The notes under the pieces were generated by a model. It did not search any database, was not told the origin of the DNA, and was given only the letters and a program-made list of their open reading frames with translations. This document shows positions 1-13,989 of a DNA stretch of 64,000 nucleotides, piece by piece. How positions within the stretch are numbered: the first letter of the stretch is position 1; every line of letters begins with the position of its first letter. Source of the DNA: Acanthamoeba sp. SK_2022b (taxonomy: Eukaryota; Discosea; Longamoebia; Acanthamoebidae); assembly GCA_027943245.1 (NCBI GenBank), contig JANDJZ010000148.1, positions 1 through 64,000 of the forward strand, written 5' to 3'. The position numbers and the translations under genes were made by a program.

Positions 1-497
1 TGCCGACAGTTTTGAACGAGGAGCGCGCGGAGGTCGCGGCAGGGGACAGCCGGCCAGAGGCCGCGGCGCCGCACGAGGCGGCGCTAGCTCCGGAGTCATG
101 TGGTCGCGCAAGGACCAGGGAGAGTCTGGCCATCGGGCTTCCGCTTCGCCAACGTTCGACGACGGTCGTCGGGTACCGCCATCATCCCACTCGCCTCCCC
201 CGCACGGCCGTGCGCGCGCGCTCGCCTTCAAGAACGCAGTTGGCCTAATCTCATCGCCGATGGCCGCAACAGTCACCGAGGCCCGGGCCGGAAAAGGGCC
301 AAGGGGACGACCTCCAGAGGCAGGCGACGCCCTCCACTAGCGGCGCAGCCACCGGCCAGCCGGCCGTCGAAGCAGGAAAGCGCGAAGAAGGTACAGCACC
401 ACCCGACCGAGCCGCGTGAAGCCGGTGTCGTGCGTGCGTGTCTGTATACTTCTCTCGGACATCGGCCACCACAGTCTGTGTGTGATGTGGGCGCGTG
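1..497. other. Left-edge sequence, no assignable gene
   Basis: GC-rich sequence with overlapping short open frames on both strands, for example 98-340 (+). None has a recognisable domain, and the frames overlap each other. A 3' exon of a gene lying mostly left of the window is possible but cannot be shown. No tRNA or repeat was seen. Confidence 0.4.
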
Positions 498-515
498 TAT
501 ATAAGCATATATACC
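498..515 (+). promoter_or_regulatory. TATA-like promoter element
   Basis: A TATATAAG-type box at about 498-505, followed by more TATA-like sequence, stands out in otherwise GC-rich DNA. It lies about 100 bp before the reading frame of the low-complexity protein at 593-3688. This fits a core promoter with a short 5' leader. The transcription start is inferred, not seen. Confidence 0.45.
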
Positions 516-592
516 ATCACGGTGGGCTGGGTGACGCGTTCTTCGCGTGACTCGTCAGACCGTCAGCTGGAAATAAAGGACCAGTTCCTTTA

Positions 593-3500
593 TTGACGCA
601 ACTTGTCGATGACGATGGCTTCTCTCTCTCTCTCTCTCTCGCCCTCTGTTGCCCTCTCTCCTCTCTTCTCCTTACTCTCTCGCTCTCTCTCCTCAGGCGT
701 TTAGCCTCACTGACCTGCTTCGCTTCGCTCTTTCTCTCTCTCTCTCTCTCTCCCCTGTGTGCTGTCGCGAATGCAGGAACGACCGACGCGAGGACGGAGC
801 AGCAGCAGCCGGCGGTAGTAAGCAACGGCGATGACAAGACATCCGCGTCGGAGGACAAGGCCGCACGAGACAACGGCAGCAAGCAGCAGCAGCAGGAGGA
901 GGAGGAGCTGAAGAGGAAGCCGCACAAGGCGGAGACTCGCCTGCAGCAGCAGCCGTTGAAGCTGGAGGACATGCCCGTCGGAGCCGGGGTCGTGGTGATC
1001 ACGGAGCAGACAGGCATCGAACACGGCGGGGATGGCGACTTCATCGCCGTGCGCTCCCACAAGAAGAAGAAGCAGCAGCAGCAGGAGCCCGAACACGAGG
1101 CCAGGCCGGGCCCGGGCAAAGCCGCAGCCTTCCGCGGCGACAGACCTTCCAAGTCCTCGGACTCGGTCCCCGTCACCGCCGAGCGCCACGGCCGCCGCCA
1201 GGAGGGCCGGTTCCGCGGCGATCGCACCGAGTCGACCGACGCGGTCATCACGGGCGGTAAGGCGCGATCCCGAGACAAGCCCGATCGCGACCGACGCCGC
1301 GAAGCGCCTCCGGGCAGCGGCAAGGGCGGCAGGAAGGCTCGCGGAGAGCAGCAGGAGTCCCTCGGGTCAGCCACCGCGACGCCGACGACCAAGGCCCTGC
1401 TGGGCGACGCAGCGGCCGCCGATGAGGGTGAGAAGGCCAGGGCCCCGCCGGCCGTGCCCGCGTGGTCGACCCCCACCAAGCCCGCCGTCCTGCCCTTTGC
1501 CCAGATCCAGGCCGAGGAACAGGAGAAGCAGACCACCCCACCGTCGGCGGAGGCCACCGCGCCCGCGCCTGCGGCCACCGCCAGTGCCACCACCGAAGAG
1601 AAGCCACCGGTGAAGAAGCCCCGAGTCCGCAAGGAGAAGGCCCGCGAGCGCAGCCGCGACAAAGAAGCGGACGGCGGCAAGCCCGTCGCCGCCTCCGCTC
1701 CGCAGCCGTCGCAGAGTTCGGCTCCGCCGGGGAGTGCGCCCGCGCCAACGGCAACGAGCCAGCCAACAAGCAGCCCTGCGCCCACGCCGTCGACTGCGCC
1801 CACAACCGCGGCGAGCCCCGCAGCACACGTGACCGTCGCAACCACTGCCATGGCGACGGAGCCGGCGACTGCCCTCCCGCAGCGAGCCCCGCGTAAGCGC
1901 AACGAGAGGCCCTCCCAGCAGCTCTACCAGCGCAAGGCCACTCCGTCGACCACCCCGTCGCCTGTGCCCAACGCCGCCGCAGTGTTGGCACAGAAGGACA
2001 GCCAGCCGGCGTCGCTCAAGGAGCCCGTGACCGCTCCTGCTCCCGCCGCCCCTGTCGCCGTCGCCGTCGCCGTCGCCGCGAGCGTGCAGCCCTTGACCCC
2101 CGTGTTGGCCATCAAACCGACCACCCCGCCGCCGTCCTCCGCGGCCTCGTCGACTTCTCTGGCAGCAACCGCGACCAGCCCTTTGCAATCGCCCGCTCCG
2201 TCGTCCACTCCGCCTCAGCAGCAGCAGCCGCATCACCAAGAGACGCCGCCCACGCGGTCCACGCAGCCCTTCTACAGGCCGCCCGGTGGCCGCGGCGGCT
2301 TCGGCGGCGCTCAACCTGGCGGCGTCGTGCGAGGGCCCTTCCAGTCTCCGGTGGTCCACAACCGGAGGCTGCAGCCGCCGGCGCCAGGCCACCCCGCCCC
2401 GCAGCCCGTGATGCTCTCGTTCGGGTCGTTCCCGGCCACGCCGGCCATCGCGTTGCCGCCGGGAGCGGGTCCGATCATCCCACCGACGGTGCTGCCCCTC
2501 GACTACCCCTCCTCGTCGCAGCACCAGCAGCCGACGACGACGCCGACGCCGACGCCGCAACCATCGATCACCACATCGACGACCACCACTGCTTCGGCAG
2601 TCAACGGGAGTGCGACGCAGCATCAGCAACACGCCGCCACGACGACGCTTCCCTCGGGCGGCCCGGCTCATCGAGGCTATGGCGCTCCTCCTTCGCATCA
2701 GCAGCAGCAGCAGCACTACTTTGCTCGTGGGCACGTGTCGCCCTCCAAGCCTGCCGTGCCATCGCCCACGGTGGTGGGCGGCCACGTCTATCCCACGCGG
2801 ACCTACCCGCACTACGGCCACGAGGCGGGCCGCGCCAGGGGCAGGCCAGACTACGCGCGCGCGCCCGCAGCCGGCGGAGCGGCTCCTCAGACCGCTGCGC
2901 CGGTCGCTCCCCCGCAGGTACCTGCGCCCGTGTCTCTCCGCTCTCCGGAGCCAGCGTTGCTTTGTGTGTTCCGGTCTCGTTCGCTGACACCCAGAGCACA
3001 GGCGCCGACGACCCCCTCGCCATCGTCGACAACGACGCCCTCGACCTCGACCTCGAACGCGTCCGGCTTGGCTTCTGCGGCCAATGCGTCGCCCGACGTA
3101 AGCGGCGGTCGGGGCCGGACCGGCAGCAGGAGGGGCCGGCCCACCTCCTTCCCCGCCGCGCTGCACGGACAGCAGCAGCATCCCGGCAGCCCCCAGCAAT
3201 ACCACCAGGTGGTGCTGACCACCTCCCCATCCACGAGCGGCGGTCGAGGAAGAGGACGCGGACGAGGGGGCAGGTTCGGCTCCTCCTCGCCGTCGTCGGC
3301 GACACCAGCTTTGCCTGCGGGCTCTCCGTCGCTCTCCTCACCCGCCGCTCCCACGACGACGACGACGACGACGGCCACGGCCACGGCCTCACCGGCGTCC
3401 TCGCCAGCCACGACCCGCTCCTCTCCGCCCTCTTCGTCGCCCGCTTCTGTTTCGGCCCAGCCGCACCATCACGCGGCCCCGCCCAGGAAGCAGCAGGTGT

Positions 3501-3688
3501 GGCGAAAGGCCAAGCGTGCCGACTCGAGCGAGGTAAGCGGCCACCCTCCAAACTTGCACACACACAGAGAGAGAGAGAGAGAGAATGGACCGTGACTTAA
3601 CCGTGTGACTGGTGCGCGTGCGCAGGCGGTAGCAACGACGGCAGCTGCGCCGGCAACGCCGCCCACAACAGACAAGAAAACCGAGTGA
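593..3688 (+). CDS. Low-complexity RGG/poly-Gln protein, possibly RNA-binding
   Basis: An open frame of about 1,000 codons, dominated by Pro, Ala, Ser and Thr, with CAG-encoded poly-Gln runs and Lys/Arg/Glu-rich stretches. An RGG/RG-rich box lies at about 3238-3280, which suggests RNA binding or condensate formation. Two introns are supported: 2918-3001 (84 nt, GTACCT to CACAG, in frame) and 3533-3625 (GTAAGC to CGCAG, phase 0). The last exon, 3626-3688, ends with the residues DKKTE. The 5' end is unresolved: the open frame begins at a TTG, and 617-775 is CT-repeat sequence that looks like an intron ending in GAATGCAG at about 775, so the true start is probably in an exon I could not define. 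No catalytic domain is visible and the family is not recognised. Confidence 0.6.
617..760 (+). repeat. CT dinucleotide-rich tracts
   Basis: Several (CT)n runs, strongest at about 622-640 and 728-755, lie on the sense strand just before a good AG acceptor. They would read as Ser/Leu repeats if translated. They more likely form the pyrimidine tract of a first intron. Confidence 0.6.
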
Positions 3689-4265
3689 AGGAGCCAGAAG
3701 AGGAGGGAGAGAGGAGAGAGTCGGCCGCGCCGCTGCGGCCGCGACGACCCGATTAATATTCAGTGGTGTCTGTAGAGGACAGCGCCATCCCCCCCCCCTC
3801 CATTATTTCCAGTTTTGTTATTTATGCGGCCGCCGGCCCTCCCTCTTCCTCTTCTTTCCGCGGCCAGCCCCAACGTGGTCGCGATCATGTCCGCGACGTT
3901 GCCTTCCCCACAAGATGTTCAACAACTCTTGAATGATTTTCTTTGTTTGGGTTACAGGGGCCACATGCAGCAAAAGCTCTGGCGCACAAAAGGCTGCGGT
4001 GAATGATGGTTGTGGCGGGTGTACGTTTGCTGCAAGGCAGCCGAGTCGGCGAGTTTCGGCCTCTTCGGTGAGTTTGAGGCTTCACTCACCCATGTCAACC
4101 CACACAACACAGCATACAACCGCCTTGAAATCAGCAGAAAAGGTCGCCGATCTGAAAGTTGCGCTCGGGCCTCTCAGGGAATGGCGCTCCTGTCGGTCTT
4201 TTGATCAGACCCCATCCCCACAACACAACACACAAGACACACAAGTCGCCTCATTCGTTGTCCTC
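3689..4265. other. Intergenic region
   Basis: About 580 bp between two same-strand genes. It includes the likely 3' UTR of the low-complexity gene and an AT-richer stretch near 3750. I see no further gene, RNA or repeat. Confidence 0.4.
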
Positions 4266-5485
4266 ATGTCTCCCCTCTACACGCTAGCAACGCTGCTGAC
4301 AGTCCTGGCGTGTTGCGGCCTTGTACCGCAGGCCCACTGCCAGATCTTCGAGTATATTTGCCGGGACGCCAACTGCACGGACGTGGCGCTCGGCCCGCTG
4401 GCTCTCATCCCCCAGTGCTACCGCACGCCGCTGGGCTCGATCCGCTTGAGCATCAACGAGTCCAACAGCAACGTGCTTGACCTGTGCTTTTACGACGCTG
4501 ATGACTGCCCACCGCTCCAAAATCGGACATCTCTCGACGATAACTCCACCGCGTCGCAGTTGAACCAGAGCACTGCCGAACAGGCATGCCACTCTTTTGT
4601 GAACGGCCAGCCTGGCGAGTGCCATTTCCTCCGCGGCATGAACGGCTCGCTGCATGTCCTGTTCACGTGGGACGCTGCAAGCCTCAAACTTCTGCAGGAC
4701 CTCATCGACATCATGCCCAGCTACCGTACTCTTTCCCTGCGTGTCAATTTGCATATTTATAATCATTTTATTTCCATAACAATAATTATGGCATTTGTTT
4801 TTCTGTGTAACCCTCATCAGAGCCAACCAAGCGCCAGATCCTGAACAACTTCTTCGGGCTGACCGAGTTTGGCAACTGGTGCGGCCCTGGCCACGGCGGC
4901 ACCAGAGACTGCTGCGACGGCGAGAAGTGCTCGCAGTGTAACTACAGCCAGGGTACGGGTGTCCTGTGTGGCCTGGTGCATGTGGGAGACACTGACGGGA
5001 CCGGGCGTTGGATGGGTCATTTACAGGGCTCACCAGCGCGTGCCTGCGCCAGTGTCCGGTGAAGGACCAGCTTGACATGGCGTGCGCCGTTCACGACTTC
5101 TGCACCACCAACTACGACTACAGGAGCGTCTTGCCCGGAGACAGCTTCAGCTGCTCCTCCGGTACCATGCTCCTACACTCACGGTGCACAGCTGGACTGA
5201 CCGCCGTCGCGCGCCAATCCCAGTGTTCGTCCAGAACGCGGATTACTGTGCATGCGATTGCCAACTGGTGCGCAGTGCACGCAGCGTGTCATCCACCAAC
5301 AACCTGTACAGGAGCGGTCTCATCTTCCTTTTTACTCACGTCACCAATTGCTGGTGCCAGCCCCTCTCCCGGCTTGCCGCGGCATGCATTCTGTTCACCC
5401 TACCCGCCCTCTGTGCACGTGCACCGCAGGTATCAGTCGACCAGTGGTCCAGTGTGCAACAGGGGGAGCGATCGCATCCTGGTAA
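4266..5485 (+). CDS. Secreted phospholipase A2-like protein
   Basis: Five exons (4266-4740, 4821-4952, 5027-5161, 5224-5316, 5430-5485) give 296 residues. A signal peptide covers roughly residues 1-25, with a hydrophobic core ending near AHC. An N-glycosylation-rich segment of about 135 residues follows. The phospholipase A2 part has a calcium-loop-like NWCGPGHGG with a following DCC, then the active-site pattern DMACAVHDFC, which keeps the His-Asp pair, and later paired cysteines (CACDC). Known PLA2 enzymes hydrolyse the sn-2 ester of phospholipids with calcium; here that is inferred from motifs. The protein should be secreted or lysosomal. The N-terminal segment has no family I recognise. 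The ATG at 4266 is chosen because it starts the signal peptide and fits all exon phases. Confidence 0.78.
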
Positions 5486-5942
5486 CTGAATTTTGTAGTT
5501 GAGGACTGCGCTAATACACACTCGCCAGCGGCGGCCATGCCATGATTATGCCGTTTGCCTCACGCATCAGGATCAATCCACAGGCAACATTCAGAGATTA
5601 TCTGGCCCATTCAGAAAGAAGTATCGGTGGCGTGCAAGGACGTATACGCTACACGCACGCTTTCTTGACCCTAGAGAGACGAGATCGCCCCCAATAGGTA
5701 GAGTATAGGTAGAGTATAGGTAGAGTTGCCACGACCGTCAGTTCTGGTCTGGCCGCCCACATGTCCAAGGGCCCAACGGCGTTCCACGTGGCGGCAAGAA
5801 AGGGAGAAGTGATCATTTCTTCTGTTTATACAGCAGAGAAGAGAGAAGACGACGACGAGTGGTCGAAGAAGAGGCAGCGCCCTCCCTCGTCAAGAAGAAG
5901 GGGGGGTTCCTTCAGAATAAAAAACTAAACGGGTGGCGAAGA
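5486..5942. other. Convergent 3' intergenic region
   Basis: This 457-bp stretch separates the 3' ends of the PLA2-like gene (+) and MCM3 (-). It contains a short tandem repeat near 5695-5727, in which the 11-mer TAGGTAGAGTA is repeated about three times. No gene was found. Confidence 0.5.
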
Positions 5943-9774
<3,832 letters not shown>

Positions 9775-10041
9775 CTTGCGGTAAAATCTCTTGAAGTACT
9801 TTTTGGAGGCTTAATGGAGCCTGGTCCTCACCTCTCTCCTCAATTTTCGAGTGATACGATCCGCCGTTGTGGTTTTAGGCGGGTGCCAAGTTTTGGCGGG
9901 AAACCAGTTGCCCCTTAGCGTCCCATTCTGCGTCGGCAGAATAATTTTCCGAACCGGACAAAATACGACCACCTATGCCCTGAATTTTGGATTTGTGATT
10001 GCGGCCTCAAGTCGTCTTTTGTGATCGATTACATCATAATA
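9775..10041. promoter_or_regulatory. Divergent promoter region, MCM3 and mitochondrial protein gene
   Basis: Only 267 bp separate the start codons of MCM3 (-) and the gene at 10042 (+), so both promoters must lie here or overlap the genes. A motif TTTTGGCGGGAAAC occurs near 9892-9905. It resembles the E2F-type TTTSGCGC/GGCGGGAA site of S-phase genes, which would suit MCM3. Function is inferred from resemblance only. Confidence 0.45.
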
Positions 10042-12228
10042 ATGAGGAGGATCAGCAGAGTCGTGGCGTCGTCCGCTCGCGGTACGGCCCTGAACAAGTC
10101 GAGGAGCACCGCCGCTGTCTTTTCCCGCGGCTACGCTGCCCCCGAGACGCCCCAGACCGACTTCAAAGTGACCGATTCTGGTGTCCGCGTTTACGCTGTA
10201 CGTTGCCTTCGCACCCTTATTTTCTTGGAGTCCAACTAATAATCTAATGGGCATTTTTGTGATCGTTCTTTCCAGCATGGCGTCGAGCACGACATGAACT
10301 TCCTGGGCGATCTTCCCCATGAGGCGAAGGAGGTCCTCTCGGGCAAGGAGTGGGCGCCTCAGTCCGTCTCCGACTTCGCCGCTCGGTGGGAGAAGGAGGT
10401 TCCCGAGCTCGTCCAGCAGGCTCGTGAGCTCGAATCTCTCGTCGACAAGATCGAGCGAGAGCCCGTCCAGTTCGGCAAGTCCGAGGCTTACTTGCGCGAC
10501 ATTGCTGTTCAGGTACCCCCCCCCCCGCAATTGCAAAGTCGATCACACAAATGGCCATCGAATCGGGCATTTGTTGCAGCAAGGTAAAGCTCACACTGCA
10601 TAAACACAGTCTGCTCTCGCGCGTGCTTCGGCGCGTGGTGTGAGCCCTGTCGAAATCACCCTTGCTCACTTCTGGAGCGCCTACTCCGAGGTCCCCTCTG
10701 GCGGCAAGCGTACGTACTGCTGCCCATTAAATGCCCCGCCCCCTTGATTCAAAATTTAATATGGATGTACTGCGCATTTAGTGCGCGAGACTGCCCCCAC
10801 GCAGCTCCAGCGTGTCAAGGCCCTTCTCCAGAACAAGAAGGACCCTGAGCTTAGCCTCCAGGAGTCGCGGGCGTTGAAGAACAGCGCCATCGTGAAGTAC
10901 CTCCTCGCCAATAACGCTGATGCGAAGGCCGCCGCCGCTGCCGCTCTTCTCGGCTCGGAGAAGGCCCAGGCCCTCAAGGCTGCCCTCCAGGGAGTGAACG
11001 ACGCCGCCAAGAAGGAGCAGATCGTCAAGCAGCACCTTCAGTGGGACGAGGCTACCCAGGCTGCCGCCGAGCTCACCCAGAGGCATCCCGAGTTCACGGA
11101 ACTTAAGGAGGCCCTTGCGCTCTTCCCTCCCCTCGTTCACCACATTGGCGAGCCCTCGGCTGTGCAGTACAAGTTCAAGGTACCCCCCCCCCAAGATTTG
11201 TTCAATTCATCTGATTTTGCGCCCCTTTGTGGAGGCTTAAAATCTATTTCCTGTTGATGTATGGCAGCACACCGCCGACAAGGCCTTCAAGAAGTGGCAG
11301 CAGAACAACCAGCTCACCAGTCCCGAGGAGGTCACTGAGAAGGTACCTTTCTCTGCCCCTTTTACTTGGCCTTCTCTCTTTCTCCCGTCGGGCGCTGCCG
11401 CTGTCCCCCCCCTTCACTGGGAGTGCGTAGTGATGATTCATTTACGCAATCGATGCCTCTTGTCTAACAACCGAGAGTGCACTACCGTGAGAAATATTTA
11501 TTGGAGCTGTCTGATACCACTCTCAGTCTCTCTCCTCTCCTCCCATCAATGTCGGTCGAGCTTTGGGTTGGTTGCTCACGTTCGTGTCTGTGGTTGCCGT
11601 GTACTCCCCAGGACCCCCTGCTCAAGAGCCTCAGGGAGCTGCTCTTCACGGGCAAGGCCAAGAGCGGCGCCGTCGATGCCAAGAAGGCCCAGGAGCTTCA
11701 GCGCACCTTCCCGAGCCTCCTCTTCTCGCGTGACTCCGAGTCCTTCTCCAACTTCCTCAAGAGGGACGAGGAGGCCAGGAGCCAGCTGGGCAACATCTAC
11801 GAGGAGAGCATCAAGGAGTACCCCAACAACCCTGCTCTCGCCATCTCCAGGGACCTGGACCAGAAGATTCAGCTGTGGAACAAGCACGCCCAGGAGGTCG
11901 CTGAGGTGCAGGGCCAGTGGCTCGATGCCAAGATCGCCTTCATCGACGCCAAGATCCAGGAGGGAATGGTCCAGATGGACAAGGTACACACACACACGCC
12001 ACCCACGGACGGTTGGTTGCGAAGCAACGTTTGTCTCACCGCGACCTTCTCCTCTCTCCGCGCCAGTTCGTGAACGGCACTGTGGACGACATCCTGGCCG
12101 ACCACCCCGAGTGGGAGAAGGAGATCGAGGACGACATCGCCAACCACCGCTGGGACCCCGAGATCGAGAAGAAGGAATACGACCACGCCCTGCACCACTA
12201 CTACGAGCACCACTCGACCCACGCCTAA
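10042..12228 (+). CDS. Mitochondrial-targeted protein of unknown function, 499 aa
   Basis: Seven exons (10042-10197, 10276-10512, 10610-10709, 10782-11179, 11268-11342, 11612-11983, 12067-12228). The N-terminus is rich in Arg, Ser and Ala with no acidic residues for about 35 residues, then RGYAAPE, typical of a cleaved mitochondrial presequence. The rest is highly charged and mostly helical by eye, with many Lys/Glu/Ala/Gln residues, and ends in a His-rich tail. Codon use is strongly biased to C-ending codons, as in the highly expressed genes here. I recognise no enzyme motif. The helical, charged composition resembles peripheral-stalk or structural subunits of mitochondrial complexes, but this is a guess. 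An in-frame ATG at 10021 exists; 10042 is preferred because it starts the presequence. Confidence 0.75.
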
Positions 12229-12410
12229 ACCGTCTTGGTCGCTGCTCCCCTCCTCTCATCTCGGTGTACCAACTGTTCTTGCTCTATCTCTTGCCAACAA
12301 GCCCTTTTTGCGACAACCAGCTCTTTCTCCGGACGAAACCGCGGGAAGAGAGCGTGTTGCCTGGTTGTAATGTGCTTTCATGAAATCAAAATCGCTAGCA
12401 GGGGTAAGAT

Positions 12411-12482
12411 GGTTTCATGGTGTAGTGGTATCACGTCTGCCTCACACGCAGTAGGTCCTGGGTTCGAACCCCAGTGAAACCA
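12411..12482 (+). tRNA. tRNA-Val (anticodon CAC)
   Basis: A 72-nt cloverleaf with no intron. The acceptor stem GGTTTCA pairs with TGAAACC, followed by discriminator A. The anticodon loop CTCACAC carries CAC. The T arm holds GGTTCGAA between CTGGG and CCCAG. An exact copy lies inverted at 13687-13758. Confidence 0.95.
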
Positions 12483-12610
12483 ATCTTTTTGTTGTCGATT
12501 TAGGTCCCACACGCCTAGTTGCCTTGGTACTCGAAGGAAAAGCCTTTTATGGTGCAAGACTGGCATAAGGCCTTATGTAAAGGATGTGTGCATGAGCTTT
12601 GCAATCTTCC

Positions 12611-13644
12611 ATGAGGACCAAGGAATTGGTTGCAGTTGTTGCCATGGTGCTGCTCTGCACCTGTGGCTACTTCCTATTTGCCCACCACGCAGGTAGGTGC
12701 ACCCCATCTCTGTTACAGCTGTAGCTGATGTCTTGTGTGCAGTTCTTAATTCTTCTCAAGTGGATGTCAGCTTTACGACGACGGCCAACATCTCTCCCTC
12801 ACTTAGACTTGCACCCCCACTAGCAAACTCACTCGTCACTGCCTTCATCCTCGCCTTTGCCCTCGCTCTCTAACAAAGCCATTCTCGATGTTTGGGGGAT
12901 GACCCAGAGGCATGGGTGGGGGCGAAGTCAAGGCATGGCCCCTTCCCCAACATCCTTCTCTACACGTGGACCTCGCCCGCCAACACAACACTCAGCTTCG
13001 TAAACTGGCTTGGCGTGCGTTCGGCCATCGGCCAACTCCACCCACAGCGGGTGGTCTTCCACAGTTTTGGAAACTCCCCAGTCGGCTTCTGGTGGGATCT
13101 CCTCACCCGCAAGGACCCAGCCACGGCAGAGCTTGTCTCTGTCAGGGTTCACCCACGCATCAGTCAAGTATTCGGCCGTACTGTGGAGGAACCGGCGCAC
13201 AAGTCTGCTCCTCCGGAGTACTACGAGGGCGGGATCTACCTCGACCTCGACATCTTCCTGTTCGCCGACCTGCTAAAGCTCTACGGGCGCGTCGAGGCGG
13301 ACGTTGTGATGGCACTGGAGTTGGAGGATAGGGCGCTGTGCAACGCGTTCATCATCGCACGGCACAACAACTACTGCACACTCGATGACTCCGTGTGGGG
13401 CTACCACTCTGTGGTGATGCCCTTCATTCTGAGCCGCGAGCACCCGGACGAAGCCCCTCTCATGCTTCCACCTGCCGCCATGTTCCAGACCCCTCTGGGC
13501 GATCCGCCGATCCCTTTCCTCGACACGTCGCACGACCTCGACGCTGAGGGAGCGCTTGGTACTGGTGGAACAGGGGGCAGGACCACACTGGACGCCATTA
13601 ATTCCACGCCCTGCATGGGCCTCAAGCTGCGGCCTTACCTGTAG
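12611..13644 (+). CDS. Type II membrane glycosyltransferase with DXD motif
   Basis: Two exons, 12611-12696 and 12879-13644, give 283 residues. The first exon encodes a short cytoplasmic tail and one hydrophobic segment (about residues 7-24, VAVVAMVLLCTCGYFLF), typical of a Golgi signal anchor. The lumenal part begins with PNILLYTW and contains GGIYLDLDIFLF, whose D-L-D fits the DXD metal and nucleotide-sugar site of sugar-binding glycosyltransferases (Gly_transf_sug/GT32-like). Sugar donor and acceptor cannot be told. The intron model uses donor GTGCAC at 12697 and the acceptor after CTAACAAAG, because it is the only pairing I found that keeps both exons in frame; an upstream GTAGGT donor would not. 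The gene sits between two inverted tRNA-Val genes. Confidence 0.75.
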
Positions 13645-13686
13645 CAGGAGCGGTGCGAAGAGTGGCGCAATCGACAACAAAAAGAT

Positions 13687-13758
13687 TGGTTTCACTGGGG
13701 TTCGAACCCAGGACCTACTGCGTGTGAGGCAGACGTGATACCACTACACCATGAAACC
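13687..13758 (-). tRNA. tRNA-Val (anticodon CAC), inverted copy
   Basis: The exact reverse complement of the 72-nt tRNA gene at 12411-12482, including stems, anticodon CAC and discriminator base. It faces the first copy about 1.2 kb away, with the glycosyltransferase gene between. Confidence 0.95.
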
Positions 13759-13989
13759 ATCGACCAATATACAGGGATTTACGGTTTGTTCACCCATTAT
13801 CTCCCGCCACATGTGCAGGTACCCCATCGTGATAGGCTGATTCTTATTTCCATTTCTTCTTTCTTTTATTCATCACTGGGGAGGCGCTCGTGCTAGTGGG
13901 CGATACCTGGGGTGTGAACTGTACATTTGGGTGCTGTGGGGAGTATTAACAAGAGGGGGGCTGTAGATGGCCTGGCTGGTGGTCACTAT

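Noticed and set aside
517..1902. 461-codon minus-strand open frame opposite the low-complexity gene
   Set aside because: It is a reading-frame shadow of repeat-rich, GC-rich coding sequence, with no splice or domain support.
12411..13758. Inverted repeats suggesting a DNA transposon
   Set aside because: The repeats are complete tRNA genes, the enclosed gene is a glycosyltransferase rather than a transposase, and no target-site duplication was seen.
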